Part shown: piece by piece, positions 34,520 through 42,656 of the stretch
Position numbering within the stretch: position 1 is the stretch's first letter
How the letters are laid out: each line of letters opens with the position of its first letter
NCBI RefSeq assembly: GCF_032583975.1
Contig: NZ_JAWHTF010000001.1
Strand: one strand, 5' to 3'
Source of the DNA: Gilvirhabdus luticola
GTDB lineage: Bacteria; Bacteroidota; Bacteroidia; Flavobacteriales; Flavobacteriaceae
DNA: 64,000 nt
Notes under the pieces: model-generated
Database searches by the model: none
The model's input: the letters and a program-made list of their open reading frames with translations, nothing else
What the model was told of the DNA's origin: nothing
Made by a program: the position numbers and the translations under genes

Positions 34520-35031
34520 TAGTTAAGGCTTATAATGTTTTTAAATTCAACAGGAAATTGAATAGTTTCTTTTGATTGTGGATAAGAATTGGTAATCAAA
34601 TTTTTATTCAAAATATTGTGATTATATGATACATGTTTTTGATTAACATCTACTAAAAATTTATCTTTTAAAAACTGCCTGCCAATAAGAACTGGAAATT
34701 TCATATCATCTCGAGTACTTAAAGTTAAGTATATTTTATAAGTCTTGCCAAAAAATACAACTTCAGATTTTATTTTATATCTGTTTTCTTTAAAACCATT
34801 ACTGCTTTTTACATCGGTTTTTGAAAAATTAGTAAAAAGGACTGTTTTATTGCTAAAATTGGGATGGCCTTCACTAAAGAAAGTACATAAAAGCACATTG
34901 TTTTTCTCTGTAATTTTAGAGCAATGAATAGCCGATGTATAGGCACCAGTATCAATCTTAACATCAATCTTAGAAAGGCCTAATTCAGGAAAATCTAAAA
35001 TATCAACTCTACCAATAATTTGTTTGTTCAT
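34519..35031 (-). CDS. RimB-like retropepsin-family protein (ATP-dependent zinc protease domain)
   Basis: 170 residues from the ATG at 35031. VKIDTGAYTSAIHC carries the D-T-G-A active-site-like motif of retropepsin-type aspartyl proteases, and FPVLIGRQFLKDKFLVDVNQ is the second conserved block of the PF05618 family. In some bacteria this domain is fused to or next to RimK and is called RimB, thought to act on the RimK-modified product. The ORF can be read from 35076, but a -7 box at 35051-35058 sets the transcript start below that and the family N terminus is KQIIGRVDILDFPELGLSKI. It is first in the operon; its stop overlaps the rimK start by one base. Confidence 0.82.
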   Translation of the reverse strand: MNKQIIGRVDILDFPELGLSKIDVKIDTGAYTSAIHCSKITEKNNVLLCTFFSEGHPNFSNKTVLFTNFSKTDVKSSNGFKENRYKIKSEVVFFGKTYKIYLTLSTRDDMKFPVLIGRQFLKDKFLVDVNQKHVSYNHNILNKNLITNSYPQSKETIQFPVEFKNIISLN

Positions 35032-35050
35032 TTTATATTTTGAAAGCGCG

Positions 35051-35058
35051 CAAAAGTA
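35051..35058 (-). promoter_or_regulatory. -7 box for the rimK operon; decides the first start
   Basis: On the minus strand this reads TACTTTTG (TAnnTTTG). The transcript would start near 35044, giving a leader of about 13 bases to the ATG at 35031 and excluding the longer ORF from 35076. A TTG lies at 35074-35076 on this strand, with a 15-base spacer that is slightly short. Confidence 0.5.
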
Positions 35059-35101
35059 ACAATAAAGATAATTCAAAAACTATCTTTTTTAATCTAAATT
35101 A

Positions 35102-35130
35102 TTGAAGATATAAAATAACCGTTAATTTTG
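35102..35130 (+). promoter_or_regulatory. Bacteroidota promoter for uvrC
   Basis: TTG at 35102-35104, an 18-base spacer, and TAATTTTG at 35123-35130 match the consensus. The transcript would begin near 35137, 13 bases before the uvrC ATG. A second TAnnTTTG (TACTTTTG, 35137-35144) is so close that it would give a leaderless message, so it is less likely. Confidence 0.6.
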
Positions 35131-35149
35131 AAATGTTACTTTTGAATCA

Positions 35150-36943
35150 ATGAGCAAATCTACTTTAGAAATACAATTGAAGACATTACCAAATGCACCT
35201 GGAGTATATCAATATTTCGATGATAAAGGAGTAATTCTATATGTTGGGAAAGCCAAAAATTTAAAAAAAAGAGTAAGCTCATATTTTACAAAAACCCATG
35301 AGAATGGAAAAACTCGAGTACTTGTAAAAAAAATAGCAGCAATAAAGCACATTGTTGTTGAAACCGAAACTGATGCTCTTCTCCTTGAAAACAATTTAAT
35401 TAAGAAACATCAACCAAGATATAATGTCATGCTTAAGGATGACAAGTCTTATCCTTGGATTTGTATTAAGAATGAACGTTTTCCAAGAGTATTTTCTACA
35501 CGAAGGGTTTTTAAAGATGGCAGTGAGTATTTCGGACCATACACTAGTATGAAAACAGTGTCAACTTTATTGGAATTAATCAAAGGATTATATCAATTGC
35601 GCACCTGTAATTACGACCTATCTGAAAGTAAGATAAGAGCTGGTAAATATAAAGTGTGTTTGGAGTACCATTTAGGAAACTGTAAAGGGCCATGTGAAGG
35701 TCTTGAAACTGAAAAAGAATATCATGAAAATGTAAAAGCCATTCGTGAAATTTTAAAAGGGAATTTTAAAGATTCTCTTTCGCAGTTTAAAAAACAAATG
35801 AAACAGCTTGCATTAGACATGCATTTTGAAGAAGCACAAAAAATTAAAGAGAAAATTGAGGTTTTGCAAAACTATCAAGCCAAATCTACTATTGTAAACC
35901 CTAAAATCAGTAATGTAGATGTTTTTACAATAGTTAGTGATGAAAGCTATGGGTACATTAATTTTCTGCAACTTTCCTATGGGTCAATTATCAGGTCCCA
36001 TACTTTAGAAATTAAAAAGAAATTAGCCGAAACAGATAAGGAGTTATTAGGATTAGCAATTACTGAAATAAGACAAAGATTCAATTCAAATTCAAACGAA
36101 ATTTATGTTCCGTTTAAGGTGGATCTTGGAGAAAACATTAAAGTAACGATTCCGAAACTTGGTGATAAAAAGCATATTCTGGATTTGTCATTAAGAAATG
36201 CTAAATATTATCGAATGGAGCGGTTTAAGCAAATTAAAATTACAGATCCAGATAGGCATAGAAACAGAATAATGGCTCAAATGAAGATCGATTTGAGGTT
36301 AATAGAAGAACCTAGACATATAGAATGTTTTGATAATTCCAACATTCAAGGCACAAACCCAGTTGCAGCCTGTGTTGTTTTTAAGAATGGAAAGCCAAGT
36401 AAAAAAGATTATAGACATTATAATATCAAAACGGTTGAAGGCCCAGACGACTTTGCTTCAATGGAAGAAGTGGTGTACAGACGTTATAAACGTTTGTTAG
36501 ATGAAGGTCAAAACTTACCTCAACTTGTAATTATTGATGGAGGTAAAGGTCAATTGTCGTCATCATTAAAGAGTATTGATAAATTAAATTTAAGAGGGAA
36601 AATGACCATAATCGGAATTGCTAAACGTTTAGAAGAATTATTTTATCCAGATGATCCAATTCCCTTATATTTAGATAAAAAAAGTGAAACGTTAAAAATC
36701 ATACAGCAGTTAAGAAATGAAGCACATCGCTTTGGGATAGAACATCATAGAAATAAGCGAAGCAAAAGTGCGTTAAATACGGAGTTGGAAACCATCCCAG
36801 GTATTGGTGAAAAAACAATCGTAACATTATTAAAACATTTCAAGTCTGTAAAACGTCTAACTAGTTTAAGCATTAATGAGCTTGAACCAGTAATTGGCAA
36901 GTCTAAAGCAAAAATTATTTTCAATTATTATAATAATAAATGA
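35150..36943 (+). CDS. uvrC: Excinuclease ABC subunit C
   Basis: The dual-incision nuclease of nucleotide excision repair, 597 residues (E. coli 610). The N-terminal GIY-YIG domain for the 3' incision has APGVYQYFDDKG and ILYVGKAKNLKKRVSSYF; a Cys-containing region (YKVCLEYHLGNCKGPCEG) follows; the UVR motif (FEEAQKIKEKIEVLQNYQ) contacts UvrB; the RNase H-like domain for the 5' incision has IECFDNSNIQGTNPVAACVV and LVIIDGGKGQL; and a helix-hairpin-helix (IPGIGEKTIVTLLKHFKS) ends the protein. The patatin-like gene starts inside its stop (ATGA, 4-base overlap), so the two are translationally coupled although unrelated in known function. Confidence 0.97.
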   Translation: MSKSTLEIQLKTLPNAPGVYQYFDDKGVILYVGKAKNLKKRVSSYFTKTHENGKTRVLVKKIAAIKHIVVETETDALLLENNLIKKHQPRYNVMLKDDKSYPWICIKNERFPRVFSTRRVFKDGSEYFGPYTSMKTVSTLLELIKGLYQLRTCNYDLSESKIRAGKYKVCLEYHLGNCKGPCEGLETEKEYHENVKAIREILKGNFKDSLSQFKKQMKQLALDMHFEEAQKIKEKIEVLQNYQAKSTIVNPKISNVDVFTIVSDESYGYINFLQLSYGSIIRSHTLEIKKKLAETDKELLGLAITEIRQRFNSNSNEIYVPFKVDLGENIKVTIPKLGDKKHILDLSLRNAKYYRMERFKQIKITDPDRHRNRIMAQMKIDLRLIEEPRHIECFDNSNIQGTNPVAACVVFKNGKPSKKDYRHYNIKTVEGPDDFASMEEVVYRRYKRLLDEGQNLPQLVIIDGGKGQLSSSLKSIDKLNLRGKMTIIGIAKRLEELFYPDDPIPLYLDKKSETLKIIQQLRNEAHRFGIEHHRNKRSKSALNTELETIPGIGEKTIVTLLKHFKSVKRLTSLSINELEPVIGKSKAKIIFNYYNNK

Positions 36944-39174
36944 GATATAAACTATTTTTCATATTAATTCTTCTAAGCATATGCACTTTTGCACAAGAAA
37001 CTATCCATGAAGATGACCTAAAAGTTGGTTTAGTGTTAAGCGGTGGTGGTGCTAAAGGATTAGCTCACATTGGAGTCCTTAAAGTGATTGATAGTTTAGG
37101 ATTACGCGTAGATTATGTGGCTGGTACAAGCATGGGAGCCATTGTAGGTTCACTTTATGCTTCTGGATATTCAGGTAAACAAATAGACTCACTTTTTAAA
37201 CGAGTAAATTTTGACGAAATATTAAGTGATTATTTACCTAGAGCAGCAAAAACCTTTTATGAAAAAGAGAATTCTGAAAAATATGCTATCACTCTACCTT
37301 TAGAAAAATTTAAACTTAAATTACCTTCCGCTTTATCCAGTGGACAAAATGCATATAATTTAATTTCTAAAATAACCATTCATGTTGGAGATATCAAGGA
37401 TTTTAAAGATTTACCAATCCCATTTTTTTGTATAGCCACTAATATTGAAACAGGAGAGCAAGTTGTTTTGGACAAAGGTAATCTAGCACAAGCGGTAATG
37501 GCTAGTGGTGCTCTTCCTTCGTTATTTCAGCCAGTAACCATAGATGATAAAGTACTAATTGATGGTGGCGTTGTGAACAATTATCCAATTGATGAGCTCA
37601 AAGAAAAAGATGTTGATATAATTATTGGTGTTGACGTACAAGATGATTTAAGGGATAGAGATGGCTTAACTGCGGCCACAGATATTTTACTCCAAATAAA
37701 TAATTTTAGAACGGTTAAAGACATGAAGTTAAAATCTAAAAAAACAGATGTCTATATAAAACCAGATATTAAGGATTACTCTGTAGTTTCGTTTGATCAA
37801 GGGCAAGAAATTATAGCTAGAGGAATTTTTGCAGCAAAGCAAGCCGAAGAACAGTTGAAAGATATTGTATTTAAGCAATCAACAAAAAAACTATTACCCA
37901 TTAAAATAACTCTTCAAGACAGTTTGCAGATTAACGAAATTGAAGTAATTGGTAATAACAATTACACACGGGCCTACATTTTAGGGAAACTTAAAATCAA
38001 ATCTAATGAGAAGATTAGTTATAATGCTTTTAATGATGGTATCAATAACTTAATTGCAACCAATAATTTTGATAGCTTTCAATACGAGCTTAAACATACT
38101 CAATATGATGAAGGATATAACTTGTATGCTTCAGTTCAAGAGTCTCAAGAGACTGCTTTTATAAAGTTTGGACTTCATTATGATGATCTTTATAAAAGCG
38201 CTTTGCTGGTTAACTTAACAAAAAAGAAGTTGTTTGTAAAGAATGATGTCATGTCTTTAGATTTAATTTTAGGTGATAACTTAAGGTACAATTTTGAATA
38301 TTTTATAGATAGAGGCTTTTATTGGAGTATTGGGTTCAAATCCCGATTTAATCAATTTAATAGAAATGTAAATGCAGAAGCATTATTAACGTCAGAAGAA
38401 GCTGAAGCTCTTGGTGTTAATAAAATAGATACAGATTTATCGGATTTTACAAATCAATTTTATTTACAAACATTATTTAGAAAGGATTTTGCATTAATAC
38501 TTGGAGCAGAATTGAAACATTTAAAAATAAATTCTGAAACTATTCTCGATGATCCAAACGAAAAAGAGAAAATTTTCGAAAACAGTGATTATTTTAGTGT
38601 TTTTGGCAGAATTAAGTTTGACACCTTTGATAATAAACATTTTCCAAATGAAGGTTTTTTATTTGATGGTGATTTTCATTTATATTTATATTCTTCCGAT
38701 TTTAACAATTCTTTTTCAGAATATTCAATCGCACAGGCCAAAATTGGGTATGCCCAAAGTTTTTCAAAACGCTTAACAGCAACACTCACAACAGAAGGAG
38801 GTTTTAAAATTGGCGATAACTCAATACCGTATCTAGATTTTGTATTAGGTGGATACGGTAACGATTTTATTAATAATTTTAAATCCTTCTATGGATATGA
38901 TTTTATAACTATTTCAGGGAATAGTTTTGTAAAAGCCACATTAAATTTTGACTACGAGATATTCAAAAAGCATCATATCAGTTTGGCAGGTAATTTTGCT
39001 AATGTAGAAGACAATCTATTTGAAACAGGAGATTGGTTAACAAACCCAGAATATACAGGATATACTTTAGGCTATTCTATTGAAACATTTCTAGGCCCTT
39101 TAGAAGCTAAATGCACTTGGTCCCCAGAATTGAAAGAAAGTATTTGGTTTTTTAATCTAGGATTTTGGTTTTAG
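36940..39174 (+). CDS. Patatin-like phospholipase fused to a BamA-type outer-membrane barrel
   Basis: 744 residues: signal peptide (about 18, ending CTFAQ), patatin domain (about 25-310), POTRA-like segment (about 325-400: INEIEVIGNNNYTRAYILGK) and a BamA/Omp85-type beta barrel to the final aromatic F residue (WFFNLGFWF). The patatin active site is intact: oxyanion GGGAKGLAHIG, nucleophile in GTSMG, and the Asp in DGGVVNNYP. This is the layout of the patatin-type autotransporter PlpD, in which the lipase is moved through its own barrel to the surface. It should hydrolyse phospholipids or other lipids outside the cell or at the outer membrane. It overlaps uvrC by 4 bases. Confidence 0.9.
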   Translation: MRYKLFFILILLSICTFAQETIHEDDLKVGLVLSGGGAKGLAHIGVLKVIDSLGLRVDYVAGTSMGAIVGSLYASGYSGKQIDSLFKRVNFDEILSDYLPRAAKTFYEKENSEKYAITLPLEKFKLKLPSALSSGQNAYNLISKITIHVGDIKDFKDLPIPFFCIATNIETGEQVVLDKGNLAQAVMASGALPSLFQPVTIDDKVLIDGGVVNNYPIDELKEKDVDIIIGVDVQDDLRDRDGLTAATDILLQINNFRTVKDMKLKSKKTDVYIKPDIKDYSVVSFDQGQEIIARGIFAAKQAEEQLKDIVFKQSTKKLLPIKITLQDSLQINEIEVIGNNNYTRAYILGKLKIKSNEKISYNAFNDGINNLIATNNFDSFQYELKHTQYDEGYNLYASVQESQETAFIKFGLHYDDLYKSALLVNLTKKKLFVKNDVMSLDLILGDNLRYNFEYFIDRGFYWSIGFKSRFNQFNRNVNAEALLTSEEAEALGVNKIDTDLSDFTNQFYLQTLFRKDFALILGAELKHLKINSETILDDPNEKEKIFENSDYFSVFGRIKFDTFDNKHFPNEGFLFDGDFHLYLYSSDFNNSFSEYSIAQAKIGYAQSFSKRLTATLTTEGGFKIGDNSIPYLDFVLGGYGNDFINNFKSFYGYDFITISGNSFVKATLNFDYEIFKKHHISLAGNFANVEDNLFETGDWLTNPEYTGYTLGYSIETFLGPLEAKCTWSPELKESIWFFNLGFWF

Positions 39175-39232
39175 TGATTATCAATAACTTTAAGTTTAAA
39201 AATTCATAAATTTTCACGATATTTGTGCCATT

Positions 39233-39298
39233 ATGAAACTGTTTTGGGCAGATTTATTATTACTACTCCACTTCCTCATCAAGAGAAATCCTGAATGA
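39233..39298 (+). CDS. Possible 21-residue leader peptide upstream of hmgA
   Basis: ATG at 39233, stop TGA at 39296-39298. The peptide starts MKLFWADLLLLLHF and ends IKRNPE. It lies in the 212-base gap between the patatin-like gene and hmgA, and its Leu run uses CTA/CTC/TTA codons in a stretch visibly richer in C than the surrounding intergenic DNA. Phe and Trp codons occur near the start, which would suit an aromatic-responsive leader ahead of tyrosine-breakdown genes, but I found no convincing terminator/antiterminator pair downstream. It may be chance. Confidence 0.3.
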   Translation: MKLFWADLLLLLHFLIKRNPE

Positions 39299-39386
39299 GT
39301 TGGCATTATTGTATCTTTATGTAATTTAAAAAGTATAAAGGCCTAATTGCTTTTAGCTTTTATTTTTAACTTTTAAAATTAGAACA

Positions 39387-40544
39387 ATGCCTTTTTATCA
39401 TAAATTAGGAAAAATACCCCATAAACGACACACACAATTTAGAAAACCAGATGGTATTTTGTATAGCGAGCAGCTGTTTGGCACCATTGGTTTTGACGGA
39501 ATGTCAACAAACAGTTACCATGAGCAACGCCCAACACAGGTAAAAGCTATATCAAAACAATATAGCGTTGCTCCAAAAATAGCCAAGTCAAATAATATCA
39601 AATCTTACAGGTTTAAAGGGTTTCAAGTAAAGCCTGAAAATGATTATTTAGTGAGTAGGAAGACTATTTTAACGAATAATGATTGTAGCATTATTCTTTC
39701 TGCACCAAAACAATCAACTTCAGAATATTTTTATAAAAATACCGATGCAGACGAATTAATTTTTGTACACAAAGGCAGCGGTAAATTAAGAACCATGTTT
39801 GGAAATCTCGATTTTAAATATGGTGATTATCTATTAATTCCCAGAGGGATTATTTATAAAATAGATTTTGATTCTGAAGATAATCGATTATTTATTGTAG
39901 AATCCCATAGACCAATTTATACGCCAAAACGATACAGGAATTGGTTCGGACAACTTTTAGAACATTCACCTTTTTGCGAACGTGATATAAGAAGACCAGA
40001 AGAACTTGAAACATATAACGAAAAGGGAGATTTTTTAATTAAAGTAAAAAAACAAGGCGATATTATTGAAATGGTTTATGCTTCTCACCCGTTTGATGTT
40101 GTTGGTTATGACGGCTATAATTATCCTTATGCATTTTCAATTCATGATTTTGAACCAATAACAGGGCGCATTCACCAACCACCTCCTGTACATCAAACTT
40201 TTGAAACAGATGCATTTGTAGTTTGTAGTTTTGTGCCTCGTTTGTACGACTATCATCCACAAAGCATACCGGCACCTTACAATCATAGCAATATAGATAG
40301 TGACGAGGTTTTGTATTATGTAGATGGAGATTTTATGAGTAGAAATGATGTTGAGGAAGGACACATATCATTGCATCCTGCTGGAATTCCTCATGGGCCA
40401 CATCCAGGAGCAACCGAAAGAAGTATAGGTAAGACCAAAACAGACGAACTAGCTGTCATGGTTGATACATTTAAACCTTTGATGGTTACAGAAGAAGCTA
40501 TGAAAATAGCAGACGAAGATTACCATAAATCATGGTTGGAATAA
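39387..40544 (+). CDS. hmgA: Homogentisate 1,2-dioxygenase
   Basis: Opens the ring of homogentisate to maleylacetoacetate with O2 and Fe(II), a central step in tyrosine and phenylalanine breakdown. It has 385 residues, shorter than the roughly 440 of proteobacterial and human enzymes, as in other Bacteroidota. Family blocks are HPFDVVGYDGYNYPYAFSIH, DFEPITGRIHQPPPVHQTFE, DEVLYYVDGDFMSR and ISLHPAGIPHGPHPGA, which carry the iron-binding His residues and the Glu. The hppD start lies 23 bases after its stop; HppD makes the homogentisate that this enzyme uses, so the operon runs product-consumer first. Confidence 0.95.
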   Translation: MPFYHKLGKIPHKRHTQFRKPDGILYSEQLFGTIGFDGMSTNSYHEQRPTQVKAISKQYSVAPKIAKSNNIKSYRFKGFQVKPENDYLVSRKTILTNNDCSIILSAPKQSTSEYFYKNTDADELIFVHKGSGKLRTMFGNLDFKYGDYLLIPRGIIYKIDFDSEDNRLFIVESHRPIYTPKRYRNWFGQLLEHSPFCERDIRRPEELETYNEKGDFLIKVKKQGDIIEMVYASHPFDVVGYDGYNYPYAFSIHDFEPITGRIHQPPPVHQTFETDAFVVCSFVPRLYDYHPQSIPAPYNHSNIDSDEVLYYVDGDFMSRNDVEEGHISLHPAGIPHGPHPGATERSIGKTKTDELAVMVDTFKPLMVTEEAMKIADEDYHKSWLE

Positions 40545-40567
40545 TCCAACAAAAAAACTTAAATACA

Positions 40568-41728
40568 ATGAGTAAAGAAATAAAATCAGTTGATTACGGA
40601 CTTGAAAAAATATTTGAAGGAGCAGAAGATTTTCTTCCACTTTTAGGAACAGACTATGTAGAGTTTTATGTAGGTAATGCAAAACAAGCAGCACATTTTT
40701 ACAAAACAGCATTTGGTTTTCAGTCTTATGCATATAAAGGCTTGGAAACGGGCTCACGTGATAGTGTGAGTTATGTTCTAAAACAAGACAAAATAAAATT
40801 GGTATTAACAACACCTCTTAACAGTAAATCTCCTATAAATGAGCATATCGTTAAGCATGGAGATGGAGTAAAAGTTATAGCACTATGGGTTGAAGACGCT
40901 AGAAAAGCCCATGAAGAAACTACAAATCGCGGTGCAAAATCGTATATGGAACCAACCGTTGAAAAAGATGAATTTGGTGAAGTTGTTCGTTCAGGAATAT
41001 ATACTTATGGAGAAACTGTTCATTTGTTTGTTGAACGTAAAAACTACAATGGAACTTTTTTGCCTGGGTTTGTTGCACAAAAATCAGATTACAATCCAGA
41101 ACCAACAGGTCTGAAATATATAGATCACATGGTTGGTAATGTAGGTTGGGGAGAAATGAATACTTGGGTAAAATGGTATGAAGAGGTTATGGGATTTGAA
41201 AACTTCCTATCGTTTGATGATAAACAAATTCATACAGAATATTCTGCACTCATGAGTAAAGTCATGAGTAATGGTAATGGCCGAGTAAAATTTCCAATTA
41301 ACGAACCTGCAGAAGGAATAAAAAGATCACAAATAGAAGAATATTTAGATTTTTATGAAGGGCCAGGCGTACAACATTTAGCCGTAGCTACAGACGATAT
41401 TATTACAACAGTAAGTAAATTAAAAGCTAGAGGAGTTGAATTTTTATCAACACCGCCAGAAGAATATTATAGAGCTGTACCTGGAAGGTTAGAAGAATAC
41501 AGTCATGAATTAAGAGAAGATATTGAAACTCTAAAAAGTCTTGGCATTATGATCGATGCAGATGAAGAAGGATATTTGCTTCAAATATTCACAAAACCTG
41601 TAGAAGACAGACCAACTTTGTTTTTTGAAATAATTCAACGGATGGGAGCCAAAGGTTTTGGAGCAGGAAATTTCAAGGCTCTTTTTGAATCTATTGAAAG
41701 AGAACAAGCAAATAGAGGGACACTTTAA
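40568..41728 (+). CDS. hppD: 4-hydroxyphenylpyruvate dioxygenase
   Basis: Converts 4-hydroxyphenylpyruvate to homogentisate with Fe(II) and O2. From the ATG at 40568 it has 386 residues; an ORF start at 40532 overlapping hmgA is not needed. Two vicinal-oxygen-chelate halves are visible: YVEFYVGNAKQAAHFYKTAF and YIDHMVGNVGWGEMNTWVKW with the first iron His. GPGVQHLAVATDDI supplies the second His, RPTLFFEIIQRMG the Glu, and the C-terminal helix (GFGAGNFKALFESIEREQ) closes the active site. A strong terminator follows 23 bases after the stop, marking the end of the hmgA-hppD unit. Confidence 0.96.
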   Translation: MSKEIKSVDYGLEKIFEGAEDFLPLLGTDYVEFYVGNAKQAAHFYKTAFGFQSYAYKGLETGSRDSVSYVLKQDKIKLVLTTPLNSKSPINEHIVKHGDGVKVIALWVEDARKAHEETTNRGAKSYMEPTVEKDEFGEVVRSGIYTYGETVHLFVERKNYNGTFLPGFVAQKSDYNPEPTGLKYIDHMVGNVGWGEMNTWVKWYEEVMGFENFLSFDDKQIHTEYSALMSKVMSNGNGRVKFPINEPAEGIKRSQIEEYLDFYEGPGVQHLAVATDDIITTVSKLKARGVEFLSTPPEEYYRAVPGRLEEYSHELREDIETLKSLGIMIDADEEGYLLQIFTKPVEDRPTLFFEIIQRMGAKGFGAGNFKALFESIEREQANRGTL

Positions 41729-41751
41729 TATTAATTGAGTATTAATTCTTT

Positions 41752-41787
41752 AAAAACTCCATCATTCTTATAGATGGAGTTTTTTTG
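41752..41787 (+). terminator. Intrinsic terminator after hmgA-hppD
   Basis: A perfect 12-bp stem, AAAAACTCCATC (41752-41763) with GATGGAGTTTTT (41773-41784), a 9-base loop and a T-run. It is the clearest terminator in the window. Confidence 0.9.
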
Positions 41788-41793
41788 TTTTAA

Positions 41794-41801
41794 TACTTTT
41801 G
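41794..41801 (+). promoter_or_regulatory. -7 box before the DUF3108 gene
   Basis: TACTTTTG, a perfect TAnnTTTG, directly after the hppD terminator. It implies a leader of about 70 bases before the ATG at 41877. No -33 TTG is seen at the usual distance. Confidence 0.4.
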
Positions 41802-41876
41802 GAACAGTAATTGTAATTCCAATAGCATAAACAATAATAATTGGGTTAAAGAGTTAAATTACAATTGCACACAAAA

Positions 41877-42656
41877 ATGAATAAAACACTACTTATATTG
41901 TCCCTGTTGTTGGCATGCAATGTCTTTTCACAAAATACTCCTGCATTCCAAGATGGTGAATGGTTTAGGTTCGAAATGAGTTATAGTGGTTTTCTCAAAG
42001 CAGGCAATGCAACATTATCCATCAAAGAAGAATCTTTAGATAGCAAGCCAGTCTATCATGTTGTTGGTAAGGGTTGGACAACAGGAGCAATAAAATGGTT
42101 CTTTAAAGTTAAAGATAGATATGAAAGCTACTTTGATAAGGAAAAGTTGATTCCATATAAATTTATAAGAGATATAAATGAAGGAGGGCATACCAAAGAC
42201 ATAGAAATAGAATTTGACCAAACCAATCAAAAAGCTTATGTAAATAATAAAAAGCATAAGACTAACAAGGTTTTTGATACAAAACCTAACATACAGGATA
42301 TGGTTTCTACTTTTTACTATTTACGAAACAAGTTAGATGTAACTAAACTGAAGCTGGGTGATGAGATAATGGTAGATATGTTTTTTGACGAAGAAAATTA
42401 TGGGTTCAAATTAAAATATTTAGGAGAAGAAATAATAAATACAGAATTTGGAAATATTGAGGCGTTAAAATTTAGGCCTTATGTTATGGCAGGAAGAGTT
42501 TTTAAAGAAGAAGAAAGTTTAACGCTGTGGGTTTCTAAAGATAAAAATAGAGTACCTTTGCGCGTAAAAGCAGATCTTGCTGTAGGATCGTTACGAGCAG
42601 ATCTTGAAGCATTCAAAGGATTAAAACACCCGTTTAAAATTGTTGTAGACGATTAA
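41877..42656 (+). CDS. DUF3108 secreted protein
   Basis: 259 residues from the ATG at 41877 (the frame runs from 41865 at a TTG, which would put four odd residues before the signal peptide). A signal peptide of about 20 residues ends CNVFSQ. FRFEMSYSGFLKAGNATLSI, followed by a beta-rich protein with YRFDGRW-like ends (LTLWVSKDKNRVPLRVKADL), is the pattern of the DUF3108 family, periplasmic lipid- or ligand-binding-like proteins of unknown function. Its stop overlaps the tryptophan dioxygenase start in TAATG, so the two are co-translated. No functional link to tryptophan breakdown is known. Confidence 0.82.
   Translation: MNKTLLILSLLLACNVFSQNTPAFQDGEWFRFEMSYSGFLKAGNATLSIKEESLDSKPVYHVVGKGWTTGAIKWFFKVKDRYESYFDKEKLIPYKFIRDINEGGHTKDIEIEFDQTNQKAYVNNKKHKTNKVFDTKPNIQDMVSTFYYLRNKLDVTKLKLGDEIMVDMFFDEENYGFKLKYLGEEIINTEFGNIEALKFRPYVMAGRVFKEEESLTLWVSKDKNRVPLRVKADLAVGSLRADLEAFKGLKHPFKIVVDD

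Noticed and set aside
35032..35076. N-terminal extension of the retropepsin-like protein
   Set aside because: The 15 residues (Cys/Tyr-rich) precede the family start and overlap the -7 box of its own promoter.
40532..40567. Upstream start of hppD overlapping hmgA
   Set aside because: The 12 additional residues do not resemble the family; the ATG at 40568 gives the usual N terminus.
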